From assembly GCA_021151525.1 (NCBI GenBank), contig JAGKXD010000140.1:1-9193 (forward strand): a DNA stretch of 9,193 nt, read 5' to 3'. Shown in pieces: positions 1-6,727 of the stretch (position 1 is its first letter; the number at the start of each line of letters is the position of its first letter). Position numbers and translations under genes: made by a program. Under the pieces are notes generated by a model that saw only the letters and a list, made by a program, of their open reading frames with translations, did not search any database and was not told the DNA's origin. Source of the DNA: Cellvibrionaceae bacterium (GTDB lineage Bacteria > Pseudomonadota > Gammaproteobacteria > Pseudomonadales > Cellvibrionaceae).

Positions 1-93
1 TCCCCCTTGAAAAGGGGGAGGGGTATTACTCCCAACTTATGAGCGAACTGCGATCCGCTCCTCCCCCTTTTCAAGGGGGAGGTCGGGAGGGGG
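1..93. repeat. Inverted pair of REP-like C/G hairpins
   Basis: Two short perfect hairpins face each other. The left one (1-19) has 8-base arms TCCCCCTT/AAGGGGGA around GAA. The right one (61-81) has 9-base arms CTCCCCCTT/AAGGGGGAG around TTC. Positions 1-20 are the exact reverse complement of 61-80, so the pair can also fold as one 20-bp stem with a 40-base loop. A G-rich tail (GGTCGGGAGGGGG, 81-93) follows the right hairpin. This layout resembles REP/BIME-type intergenic repeats, and it lies just past the 3' end of the minus-strand isomerase gene, where it could protect or end the transcript. There is no T-run beyond it in that direction, so it is not a classic terminator. The left end may continue outside the window. 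Confidence 0.7.
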
Positions 94-103
94 TTTTGCT
101 TTT

Positions 104-1159
104 TTATTTCAAACCCAAAATCCGACGATTCGCCGCGTGATCTGTACCACCACTCGCAAAATCATCAAACGCGCGTTCAGTGACTTTAATAATATGTTGC
201 GCGATAAATGGAGCACCTTCTGCCGCACCCACTTCAGGATGTTTCAAGCAGCATTCCCATTCCAACACCGCCCAACCTTCGTAATTGTAGGCAGCGAATT
301 TTGAGAAAATTTGTTTGAAATCTACTTGGCCATCGCCGAGTGAACGGAAGCGACCAGCGCGATCAACCCAAGACTCGTAACCACCGTAAACACCTTGCTG
401 TGCCGTCGGATTAAATTCCGCGTCTTTAACATGGAACATTTTAATGCGGTCGTGATAGCGATCGATAAACGCTAAATAATCGAGTTGCTGTAAAACAAAA
501 TGCGATGGGTCGAACAAAATATTGCAGCGCGGGTGATTATCAACAGCTTTCAAAAAGCGCTCGAAAGTTGCACCGTCATGCAAGTCTTCGCCGGGGTGAA
601 TTTCGTAACATACGTCAACGCCAACCGCGTCAAACGCATCGAGAATTGGTTTCCAGCGTTTTGCTAATTCTGCGAAGCCTGCATCCACTAAACCAGCGGG
701 GCGCTGTGGCCATGGGTACAAGAAAGGCCACAACAAGGCACCAGAGAAAGTCGCGTGCGCTTTCAAACCTAAATTCTTACTCGCCTTAGCTGCCAACAAT
801 AATTGCTCTACCGCCCAGGCTTGGCGAGCGGTTGGGTTGCCGCGCACAGATTCAGGCGCGAAGCCGTCAAACATTTCATCATACGCAGGGTGAACGGCAA
901 CTAATTGGCCTTGTAAATGAGTGGATAATTCGGTGGGCACTAAACCATGTTTGGCCAAGGTCGCGAGAAATTGCTGGCAATATTCTGTGCTGTTAGCGGC
1001 TTGCTCAAGATCGAACACACGCTTATCCCAGGTTGGGATTTGCACGCCCTTAAACCCTAAACTCGCAACCCAACCTGCAATGCTATCGAGGCTGTTGAAC
1101 GGGGCTGTATCACTGAGGAATTGCGCCAGAAAGATGGCCGGGCCTTTGAGAGTCTTCAT
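104..1159 (-). CDS. Sugar phosphate isomerase/epimerase, TIM-barrel (AP endonuclease 2 family)
   Basis: This 351-residue cytoplasmic protein has the pattern of the xylose isomerase-like TIM-barrel superfamily (PF01261), whose members isomerise or epimerise sugars, sugar phosphates or inositols with a divalent metal. The barrel starts with an FLAQF strand and a GFKGVQIPTW segment (about 35-44). Likely metal ligands are Glu186 in CYEIHPGED, Asp217 in FDPSH, His243 in MFHVKD and Glu300 in VLEWE, spaced as expected for the family. His220 and Lys245 are further candidate active-site residues. The length is slightly above the usual 260-340. There is no signal peptide. The start is supported by AAAAGGTGA (1164-1172), with AGG 7 bases before the ATG. 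A predicted promoter and LacI-type operator lie upstream. It is transcribed alone here, so the substrate cannot be read from neighbours. Confidence 0.87.
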   Translation of the reverse strand: MKTLKGPAIFLAQFLSDTAPFNSLDSIAGWVASLGFKGVQIPTWDKRVFDLEQAANSTEYCQQFLATLAKHGLVPTELSTHLQGQLVAVHPAYDEMFDGFAPESVRGNPTARQAWAVEQLLLAAKASKNLGLKAHATFSGALLWPFLYPWPQRPAGLVDAGFAELAKRWKPILDAFDAVGVDVCYEIHPGEDLHDGATFERFLKAVDNHPRCNILFDPSHFVLQQLDYLAFIDRYHDRIKMFHVKDAEFNPTAQQGVYGGYESWVDRAGRFRSLGDGQVDFKQIFSKFAAYNYEGWAVLEWECCLKHPEVGAAEGAPFIAQHIIKVTERAFDDFASGGTDHAANRRILGLK

Positions 1160-1194
1160 GGTTTCACCTTTTATCTTATAAATACTAAAGCATC

Positions 1195-1223
1195 ATTATG
1201 ATCATTAATGTAACGGGTTACAA
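1195..1223 (-). promoter_or_regulatory. Predicted sigma-70 promoter of the isomerase gene
   Basis: Read on the minus strand, a -35 box TTGTAA (1218-1223) and a -10 box CATAAT (1195-1200) are separated by exactly 17 bases. Both match the consensus reasonably (4/6 and 5/6). Transcription would begin near 1188, giving a leader of about 30 bases that includes the ribosome binding site. The assignment rests on the motif alone. Confidence 0.5.
1209..1222. promoter_or_regulatory. LacI/GntR-type operator palindrome TGTAACGGGTTACA
   Basis: The 14-base sequence has perfect 6-base arms (TGTAAC/GTTACA) around GG. It resembles operators of LacI-family sugar repressors such as GntR, whose site centres on TTACCGGTAA. 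It overlaps the predicted -35 box of the isomerase promoter, where a bound repressor would block RNA polymerase. No LacI-family gene lies in this window, so the regulator would be encoded elsewhere. Confidence 0.5.
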
Positions 1224-1384
1224 TGCGTATATTTAGCACGCAGCGCAACAATGGTAATAACGCAAGAACATGCTAATTCTGCGCTTCAGGTGCCCGAAGC
1301 CCAAATCAGAGTGGAAATAGATGCGTGTTATATCACGTGCCCCAAGCTACGCAAATAAACTCTTGCCGGTTTAACATGAACTTT

Positions 1385-1416
1385 GCAAATCTTGAGAGTT
1401 TTTGGACAAGATTTGC
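1385..1416. repeat. 10-bp inverted repeat upstream of PAP2 gene
   Basis: GCAAATCTTG (1385-1394) and CAAGATTTGC (1407-1416) are perfect reverse complements separated by 12 bases. As DNA this could be a dimeric regulator's site; as RNA it would be a hairpin about 125 bases before the phosphatase start codon. It is not followed by a T-run on either strand, so a terminator is unlikely. Confidence 0.55.
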
Positions 1417-1541
1417 CCACTATGCCTCACCCGAACAGCAAGCATAAAAAAGTCCTCAATTTTTTCGCTCGGCAGGATAAAATCCACAACGCAAAATTCA
1501 CACTGCGCGCTTCGCCAACCCAATGAAGGATTAAAAAAACA

Positions 1542-2318
1542 ATGACCAAACCTTTGGCGCTCTTCACCATTGCACTCACAGCAATTGCAGCCTTATTAAG
1601 TTTTTTTACCTCAATCAATCACACCATTTTTACTGGGATTAATCAGCTACTTCCGTCTAAAGCTTTGTGGATGACACTCACCAATTGCGGCGATTCTATT
1701 TTTCTTGGCTGCATGCTGTTTGTGGTTTTGCAAAAAGAAAAACGTTTGTTATTTAACGCCTTAATCTGCGCATTATTTATTCACTACACGATCAAATATG
1801 CGAAAGATTTTTTTGCGATTGCACGACCTGAACACACTGCCGATATGACCCACCTTGTCACACTCGGCCCCGTGTTGAGCGCCAATAATTTTGCAATGCC
1901 CTCTGGGCATTCTGCGAGCGCATTCATGGCCGCCATTTTTATTGCGAGTGCATATAAATGGAAAAACTGGAAACTTTGGGCGGCCTTGAGTTGCGCCGCA
2001 CTCGTTGGCATTTCCCGCATTGCCGTGGGCGCTCACTGGCCAGCCGATGTTTGTGCAGGGGCAGCGATTGGCATTGTGTTTGGCTTGCTCTTCACCCAAA
2101 AGAAGTTGCATCTACCTCAACCTTTCGTGCAATACCTTGTGCTAGCACTTTATGCGCCTTTTATTTATTTTGCGCTGTGCCAAGCCAAACACATTCACGG
2201 CACCACGAGCTTTATTAATCATAGTATTTTTGTGATAGCCGGAGTTCTTGCGCTGTGCGTTTGGTTTATGAATATCAAACGCTTAGTCGTCGAAAAATTT
2301 GTGATGCGCGTCGAATAA
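1542..2318 (+). CDS. PAP2-family membrane phosphatase
   Basis: This 258-residue integral membrane protein carries the full three-part active site of the PAP2 / acid phosphatase superfamily (PF01569): KX6RP at Lys88-Arg95-Pro96, PSGH at 120-123, and SRX5HX3D at Ser158-Arg159, His165 and Asp169. In this family His165 forms the phospho-enzyme intermediate, and His123 is the general acid. Members act on lipid phosphates such as phosphatidate, phosphatidylglycerol phosphate or undecaprenyl pyrophosphate at the periplasmic face. Hydrophobic segments lie near 5-22, 52-64, 70-84, 126-138, 145-160, 170-184, 197-213 and 227-243, fitting about six membrane helices. GAAGGA (1525-1530) lies 11 bases before the ATG, a slightly long spacing. 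The exact substrate cannot be told from motifs; type 2 phosphatidate phosphatase or undecaprenyl-PP phosphatase (PgpB/BacA-like role) are both possible. Confidence 0.9.
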   Translation: MTKPLALFTIALTAIAALLSFFTSINHTIFTGINQLLPSKALWMTLTNCGDSIFLGCMLFVVLQKEKRLLFNALICALFIHYTIKYAKDFFAIARPEHTADMTHLVTLGPVLSANNFAMPSGHSASAFMAAIFIASAYKWKNWKLWAALSCAALVGISRIAVGAHWPADVCAGAAIGIVFGLLFTQKKLHLPQPFVQYLVLALYAPFIYFALCQAKHIHGTTSFINHSIFVIAGVLALCVWFMNIKRLVVEKFVMRVE

Positions 2319-2669
2319 TCCTAACAAGTCGTTTTGTTCAGTCCAAAGCAACGCATCCCACTTTGTGCCGCCAACATTTATCGAACGCATTGCCAAACCC
2401 AAACACTCAACATTTTGCACCAATTATTTTTTTAAGACACGCGCACAACACTTCAGCAAAAAATCTTAAGCCGTTGAACCACAATGATTTTTCATACGTA
2501 GCTTTGCGATTTATTATTCGAACCTTATAAATTGAGTTCGATCCTATAGTTCGGACGACACTAATTTCCCACTCTCTAAAATACTCCTCCATCACCAGCC
2601 GTCCATTTTTCTAGCCTGAGTGATGACACAAACATCCTTAACATAAAAATAACCTTAGGAGTATTCAAC
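2319..2669. other. Intergenic region with promoter elements of the secreted modular protein
   Basis: These 351 bases contain no convincing gene; the open frames across it lack start signals and recognisable sequence. No hairpin terminator is evident after the phosphatase. The right half holds a candidate promoter (2504-2531), an inverted repeat bracketing its -10 box (2518-2541) and a strong Shine-Dalgarno TAGGAG (2656-2661) 8 bases before the ATG at 2670. Confidence 0.55.
2504..2531 (+). promoter_or_regulatory. Candidate promoter of the secreted modular protein
   Basis: A -35-like TTGCGA (2504-2509) and a -10 TATAAA (2526-2531) are 16 bases apart, which would give a leader of about 130 bases. 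TCGAAC (2518-2523) and GTTCGA (2536-2541) form an inverted repeat around the -10 box, and a further GTTCG occurs at 2549-2553. The -35 match is modest. Confidence 0.35.
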
Positions 2670-5600
2670 ATGTTTACGCAACGTTTGTTGCGACCATTTG
2701 CATTGCTATCGCTAATGGCCGCCAGCCTGGTTTCACAATCTGCGCTCGCGCAAAATTTACTCTCTCAGGGCAAGCCGACGCTTGCCTCATCGCAAGAAGG
2801 CGGGCTTATTTCCGCCGCTGCCGTGGATGGCAATACTGGAACGCGCTGGGGTAGTAATTTCACGGATGCTGAATGGATTTACGTCGATTTGGGTACAGCC
2901 TCAACCATCAACCGAGTAGTGCTGAATTGGGAAGCCGCCTACGGCCGTGCCTACCACATTCAAGTTTCGGACAACGCCACCAACTGGACAACCGTTTACT
3001 CCACCGCGAATGGCGACGGCGGCATCGATGATATTAGCCTTAGCGGCACAGGCCGTTATGTGCGCATGAACGGCGTTACACGCGCCAACGGTTACGGCTA
3101 TTCACTGTGGGAGTTTCAGGTCTATGGCGTGACCGGCGTACCTGCAACCTTACTTTCTAAAAACAAACCGGTTGTTGCATCCTCACAAGAAGGTGGATTC
3201 ACCGCCGTTAGTGCGGTGGATGGACTTGCCGACACGCGCTGGGGCAGTAATTTTAATGATGCCGAATGGATTTACGTGGATTTGGGCACGAGTTCAAACA
3301 TCAGCCGCGTATTGTTGAATTGGGAAGCCGCCTATGGCCGCGCCTACCAAATTCAGGTGTCCGACAATGCAACCAACTGGACAACGATTTACTCAACCAC
3401 CACCGGCGATGGCGGCGTGGATGACATTAACGTCACAGGCACTGGCCGCTATGTGCGCATGAATGGCGTGACGCGTGGCACTGGTTACGGCTATTCGCTG
3501 TGGGAATTCCAAGTATTTGGCAATGGCGGCACGAGCGGATCTTCGTCAGTTGCTTCATCTTCAATAGCTACAACCTCTAGCTCATCCGTTAAGTCTTCAA
3601 GCTCAGTGTTGAGTTCGTCGAGCAAATCTTCAGCGACGACCTCTTCTGCGGTAGCAACCTCATCATCAGTCGCAAGCTCTTCGTCGATTAAGTCTGCATC
3701 TTCGGTAGCAACTTCAAGCTCAGTTGTTTCATCCAGCTCAATCGCATCTTCGATTAAATCTTCGTCGTCATCGAGCAGCGTGATTGCGTCTTCATCATCG
3801 AAAACATCTTCATCAAGTTCATCAACAGACAGCTGCGGCAGCGTGCTCAATGCACCAACAGGTTTGAACGCGAGCGGCGTGACTACAACCGGCTTAACGC
3901 TGGCGTGGACTGCGCCGTTCACCTCGGTTCCGCCCTGCAACGCAACAGGCTATAAGGTTTACCAAAATGGTGTGCTGATAGCATCGCCAACAGGGACTAG
4001 CTTGAGTATTACCGGCCTTACACCAAACACGGTTTACACCTTCAATGTGGTGGCGATTAACCGCGTGGGCGCATCGGCACAGAGCGCTAATTTCGTGGTA
4101 TCAACCGATAGCGATTCCACTGCCGTGAACTTTGGCGCAAACGTCAGTGTGTTTGATACCAGCATGGCGCAATCGGCCATTCAGGATAAGATTAATCAAA
4201 TTTACGCGCGCGAACGCGACAACCAATTTGGCGCACCGCGCGATGCGATCATGTTCAAACCCGGCACCTACAATCTCGATATTCCTGTCGGCTTCTTCAC
4301 GCAAGTTGTGGGCTTGGGCGCATTGCCGGACGATGTTCAAATCATCGGCCAAGTGCATTCAGATCCTGTTTTACCAAACAACAATTCCACGCAAAACTTT
4401 TGGCGCGGCGTAGAGAATTTTGCCGTTACTCCACCGGGCGGCGGCATGATGTGGGCGGTATCCCAAGCAGCGCCAATGCGTCGCATGCACGTGCGCAATA
4501 ACAATCTCACACTGCATTATTACGGCGGCTGGGCGAGCGGCGGATGGTTGTCAGATTCAAAAGTTGATTTCGATATCGGCAGCGGCTCGCAACAACAATG
4601 GGTATCGCGCAACAGCGAATGGGGCAGCTGGTCCGGCAATTTATGGAACATGGTTTTTGTCGGCATTCCCAATAATTTGCCCGGCGGTACTTGGCCAACA
4701 TCTGCAAATACCTTTATCGATAGCACGCCCGTTGTGCGCGAAAAACCTTACCTGTATTTAAACAACGGCAACTACGAAGTGTTTGTGCCCGCGCTTAAAG
4801 TAAACAGCAAAGGCATTTCATGGGCGAATGGACAAGGTGCAGGAACTTCGTTGCCAATCAGCCAGTTCTACATTGCACGCGCGGGTGTTGATACAGCAAC
4901 CACCATTAATGCTGCATTGAATCAAGGCAAACATTTATTGCTCACTCCCGGCGTTTACGATTTGAATGATTCGATTAAAGTGAATCGCGCAAACACTGTT
5001 GTATTAGGCATGGGCTACGCAACTTTGCACCCCACCAATGGCAACAGTGTTGTAGAAGTTGCTGATGTAGATGGCGTAACCATTTCGCATTTAATGGTTG
5101 ATGCCGCCGCAACAAATTCACCAACATTAATTAAAGTTGGCCCAACCGGCAGTAACGCAAGCCATGCATCAAACCCAACCGTATTGCACGATATTTTTGT
5201 GCGTGTTGGCGGCGGTGGTGTTGGCAGAGCGAGCGTGAGTTTGCAAATCAACAGCAATGATGCAATTGTCGATCACACTTGGTTGTGGCGTGCAGACCAC
5301 GGCGATGGTGTTGCATGGGATTTAAATACTGCGGCAAATGGTATGGTTGTGAATGGCAACAATGTTTCTGCTTATGGATTATTCGTTGAACATTTCCAGG
5401 AATACCAAGTGCTTTGGAACGGCAACAATGGCAGAACTTATTTCTATCAATCAGAAATTCCTTACGACCCACCAACGCAAGATGTGTGGCGCAGTGCAGC
5501 AGGTGTAAATGGTTGGGCATCTTATAAAGTTGCGGATACAGTGACGCAACACGATGCACGCGGCTTGGGAATTTATGCAGTCTTCCTGCAGCCCAATGTG

Positions 5601-5774
5601 TTCTTAACGCGCGCCGTTGAAACACCTAATTCACCCAATGTGAAATTCGAACACATAGTAACGGTGAATTTAACCAACAATGGCGGCATTCAAAATGTTA
5701 TCAATAATACCGGCGGCGCAACGCCACCCGGTGTTGCGGTACAAACGCCACGAGTGACAACTTATCCGCAATAA
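2670..5774 (+). CDS. Secreted modular protein: SP, 2x F5/8-type C (CBM32-like), poly-Ser linker, FN3, putative beta-helix enzyme
   Basis: This 1034-residue protein is probably an extracellular polysaccharide-degrading enzyme. A signal peptide (1-27, ending SALA, cleavage before QN) is followed by two F5/8-type C domains (29-153 and 160-284), a Ser-rich linker (285-386), an FN3 domain (about 392-480, with Cys389 and Cys423 able to pair) and a C-terminal region (485-1034). That region twice shows the entry pattern of a right-handed beta-helix: FKPGTYNL with VVGLG (529-549) and LTPGVYDL with VVLGMG (758-782). Tandem helices recall GH55 glucanases, but I cannot confirm GH55, GH87 or any named family. 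Conserved-looking acidic stretches are DHTWLWRADHGDG (868-880), VEHFQEYQ (906-913) and SEIPYDPP (928-935). From memory, related proteins are often labelled 'coagulation factor 5/8 type domain protein' or 'adenylyl cyclase'; no cyclase motif is visible. The start has an excellent Shine-Dalgarno, and the gene ends at a strong terminator. Confidence 0.85.
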   Translation: MFTQRLLRPFALLSLMAASLVSQSALAQNLLSQGKPTLASSQEGGLISAAAVDGNTGTRWGSNFTDAEWIYVDLGTASTINRVVLNWEAAYGRAYHIQVSDNATNWTTVYSTANGDGGIDDISLSGTGRYVRMNGVTRANGYGYSLWEFQVYGVTGVPATLLSKNKPVVASSQEGGFTAVSAVDGLADTRWGSNFNDAEWIYVDLGTSSNISRVLLNWEAAYGRAYQIQVSDNATNWTTIYSTTTGDGGVDDINVTGTGRYVRMNGVTRGTGYGYSLWEFQVFGNGGTSGSSSVASSSIATTSSSSVKSSSSVLSSSSKSSATTSSAVATSSSVASSSSIKSASSVATSSSVVSSSSIASSIKSSSSSSSVIASSSSKTSSSSSSTDSCGSVLNAPTGLNASGVTTTGLTLAWTAPFTSVPPCNATGYKVYQNGVLIASPTGTSLSITGLTPNTVYTFNVVAINRVGASAQSANFVVSTDSDSTAVNFGANVSVFDTSMAQSAIQDKINQIYARERDNQFGAPRDAIMFKPGTYNLDIPVGFFTQVVGLGALPDDVQIIGQVHSDPVLPNNNSTQNFWRGVENFAVTPPGGGMMWAVSQAAPMRRMHVRNNNLTLHYYGGWASGGWLSDSKVDFDIGSGSQQQWVSRNSEWGSWSGNLWNMVFVGIPNNLPGGTWPTSANTFIDSTPVVREKPYLYLNNGNYEVFVPALKVNSKGISWANGQGAGTSLPISQFYIARAGVDTATTINAALNQGKHLLLTPGVYDLNDSIKVNRANTVVLGMGYATLHPTNGNSVVEVADVDGVTISHLMVDAAATNSPTLIKVGPTGSNASHASNPTVLHDIFVRVGGGGVGRASVSLQINSNDAIVDHTWLWRADHGDGVAWDLNTAANGMVVNGNNVSAYGLFVEHFQEYQVLWNGNNGRTYFYQSEIPYDPPTQDVWRSAAGVNGWASYKVADTVTQHDARGLGIYAVFLQPNVFLTRAVETPNSPNVKFEHIVTVNLTNNGGIQNVINNTGGATPPGVAVQTPRVTTYPQ
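2754..3128 (+). repeat. F5/8-type C domain copy 1 (CBM32-like)
   Basis: Residues 29-153 form a discoidin-type jelly-roll fold, usually a sugar-binding module in bacteria (CBM32). Typical blocks are AVDGNTGTRWGSNF, AEWIYVDLG, the core strand around NWEAAYGRAY and the closing YSLWEFQVYG. It shares 96 of 125 residues (77%) with the second copy, with no gaps, so the pair comes from an internal duplication with a 393-base period. Confidence 0.85.
3147..3521 (+). repeat. F5/8-type C domain copy 2 (CBM32-like)
   Basis: Residues 160-284 repeat the first module. The ligand-side segments (SSQEGG, TRWGSNF, NWEAAYGRAY, VRMNGVTR, GYGYSLWEF) are identical in both copies, while differences gather in the N-terminal strand (TVL/VV region) and at small loop positions such as His96/Gln227. 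This suggests both copies bind the same ligand and raise avidity. A 6-residue spacer joins the copies. Confidence 0.85.
3522..3827 (+). repeat. Poly-serine linker region
   Basis: Codons 285-386 encode mostly Ser with scattered Ala, Val, Thr, Lys and Ile, using TCN and AGC/AGT codons in a degenerate SSSV/SSIKSS pattern. Such flexible serine linkers separate binding and catalytic modules in secreted Cellvibrio, Saccharophagus and Teredinibacter enzymes. The repeated codons also create a long acidic open frame on the opposite strand, which is an artefact. Confidence 0.85.
4122..5771 (+). other. C-terminal probable tandem beta-helix domain, unassigned carbohydrate-active enzyme
   Basis: Residues 485-1034 are the likely catalytic part. 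The first half opens with FGANVSVFD and ends near the VREKPYLYL segment (689-697); the second half opens at DTATTINAALNQGK (742-754). Each half has a PGTY/PGVY turn followed by a VVGLG/VVLGMG strand, a signature of pectate-lyase-3-like and GH55-like helices. The second half carries many short strands with Asn ladders, for example VNGNNVSAYGLFVEH (894-907). Function is inferred only from fold style and from attached binding domains. Confidence 0.55.
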
Positions 5775-5806
5775 ATTTAATTTCACAAAAATTAAATACT
5801 GCAAAT

Positions 5807-5843
5807 AAAAATCCCCGCGACTCAAAAAGTCGCGGGGATTTTT
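5807..5843. terminator. Strong bidirectional intrinsic terminator
   Basis: A perfect 12-bp stem ATCCCCGCGACT (5811-5822) / AGTCGCGGGGAT (5828-5839) closes a 5-base loop CAAAA. An A-run precedes it (5807-5810) and a T-run follows (5840-5843), so it works as a Rho-independent terminator in both directions. It sits between the converging secreted-protein and outer-membrane-protein genes and serves both. Confidence 0.93.
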
Positions 5844-5873
5844 ATTAAGCAAACATCAACTCATCACAACACA

Positions 5874-6452
5874 TTAAAAGTGGTAAGTTGCACCAATAGT
5901 AAATGCAGACAATTTTGTATCATCCCATTTTGCGTATTGATTGTATTCAGCGCGCAATGCAATTTCGGGTGTAATTTTGTAACTTGCACCTACACCAAGC
6001 AAGCCCCTGGTTTTTGATTCAGAACCAGAGTCACTCCAAGAACCGGTGTTGCTGGTTTCAACAGAATCATAATCAGCATCAATGCGACCCACACCCACGC
6101 GACCAAATAAACTAAATTCATCGCTAATTGGCAGACTACCCACAACCGATGCTTGCAACGCCGTAGCACTGGTCTTGTCGCGATAATTATATTGAACGCC
6201 TGCATCGGTATAGCTGCCGCGATCAGTCACACTACCCAAATCGCGATAAGCTAATTCAACCGCAAAAAATTTGTTAATGTCGTAACCAACACCAAAAGAA
6301 TAGGTCGTGCTAGTTTTACTGAATGTATAATCATTGCCAACATCAACATCCATTTTGCCCTGACCCACATCACCTAATACATACAAATTATCGGCCAGTG
6401 CTGGCAAAGTAACTGCACCCAATACACACGCCATTAATAATTGCTTTTTCAT
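5874..6452 (-). CDS. Small outer-membrane beta-barrel protein (OmpA/OMP_b-brl-like)
   Basis: This 192-residue protein has a signal peptide (1-20, ending PALA, then DN) and a mature part of alternating polar and apolar strands, for example TTYSFGVGYDI, FAVELAYRDLG, LFGRVGVGRI, GLLGVGASYKI and IALRAEYNQYA. It ends in IGATYHF, with the C-terminal Phe that the BAM machinery recognises. Glycine-rich strands and short acidic loops suggest an eight-stranded barrel like the OmpA or OmpX transmembrane domain (PF13505). No peptidoglycan-binding OmpA domain follows. An upstream in-frame ATG at 6467 would add MKEVF, but the Shine-Dalgarno AAGGAAG falls inside that extension, so the start at 6452 is chosen. 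The function (structural, adhesion or stress-related) cannot be read from the sequence. Confidence 0.85.
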   Translation of the reverse strand: MKKQLLMACVLGAVTLPALADNLYVLGDVGQGKMDVDVGNDYTFSKTSTTYSFGVGYDINKFFAVELAYRDLGSVTDRGSYTDAGVQYNYRDKTSATALQASVVGSLPISDEFSLFGRVGVGRIDADYDSVETSNTGSWSDSGSESKTRGLLGVGASYKITPEIALRAEYNQYAKWDDTKLSAFTIGATYHF

Positions 6453-6457
6453 AAAAA

Positions 6458-6464
6458 CTTCCTT
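6458..6464 (-). promoter_or_regulatory. Ribosome binding site deciding the OMP start
   Basis: AAGGAAG on the minus strand ends 5 bases before the ATG at 6452. It supports translation from the MKKQLL methionine rather than the longer frame from 6467, which begins within this element and would have an unusual N-terminus before the signal peptide. Confidence 0.75.
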
Positions 6465-6467
6465 CAT

Positions 6468-6727
6468 GGTTTAACGATTAAAATTCAGTGATACATTTGT
6501 TGCTGTACAAATGTATTGCAGCGAACTTTAACAACCGCGAATGAATTCAAACTGAATGTAATTTAAGAAAGCAATTACAACAAAAAGAGATGAGATATAT
6601 GTCATAAAGCGAATTTATGCGAAAAATTAAAATGAACGATAATATTTAAAATACAACTCGATTATTTTTCAATCCATTCAATTTTTATTTTGAAAAAAAT
6701 TTGCGCAATTCGTTAATAATTCAACCA
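6468..6727. other. AT-rich intergenic region upstream of the OMP gene
   Basis: These 260 bases lie between the 3' end of the MarR gene and the outer-membrane gene. They hold the perfect inverted repeat at 6491-6516 and long A/T tracts (about 6560-6720). I found no convincing -35/-10 pair, no good terminator for the MarR gene and no small gene. Confidence 0.5.
6491..6516. promoter_or_regulatory. 10-bp inverted repeat before the OMP gene (operator or 5' UTR hairpin)
   Basis: ATACATTTGT (6491-6500) and ACAAATGTAT (6507-6516) are perfect reverse complements around TGCTGT. The element starts 39 bases upstream of the outer-membrane protein start codon. It may be an operator near the promoter, or a hairpin in the leader that stabilises the mRNA, as known for ompA in enterobacteria. 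Confidence 0.55.

Larger units (their letters stand above)
1160..1541. other. Divergent intergenic region between isomerase and PAP2 phosphatase
   Basis: This 382-base spacer lies between the two divergent start codons. The isomerase side holds its ribosome binding site, promoter and operator. The middle part (about 1225-1380) shows no gene or repeat that I can support. The phosphatase side holds a 10-bp inverted repeat (1385-1416) and a Shine-Dalgarno-like GAAGGA (1525-1530). A short minus-strand open frame covering 1427-1618 overlaps the phosphatase start and has no supporting signals. Confidence 0.6.

Noticed and set aside
1427..1618. 63-codon minus-strand open frame across the phosphatase start
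   Set aside because: It has no ribosome binding site and no recognisable sequence, and it overlaps the start of a well-supported gene.
2511..2556. tRNA-like GGTTCGAAT / GTTCGAT pieces
   Set aside because: They resemble T-loop sequence, but no acceptor stem, anticodon arm or CCA end can be drawn around them on either strand.
3491..3940. 149-codon minus-strand open frame rich in Asp and Glu
   Set aside because: It is the antisense shadow of the serine linker: reversed Ser codons give acidic residues. The plus-strand protein has clear domains and the antisense frame has no start signals.
2670..5774. Adenylyl cyclase function for the large secreted protein
   Set aside because: No cyclase catalytic motifs are visible, and the signal peptide, binding modules and beta-helix pattern point to an extracellular carbohydrate enzyme.
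6690..6720. Possible terminator of the MarR gene (TTGCGCAA followed by a T-run on the minus strand)
   Set aside because: The self-complementary core leaves no loop and the stem is too short to be a convincing intrinsic terminator.
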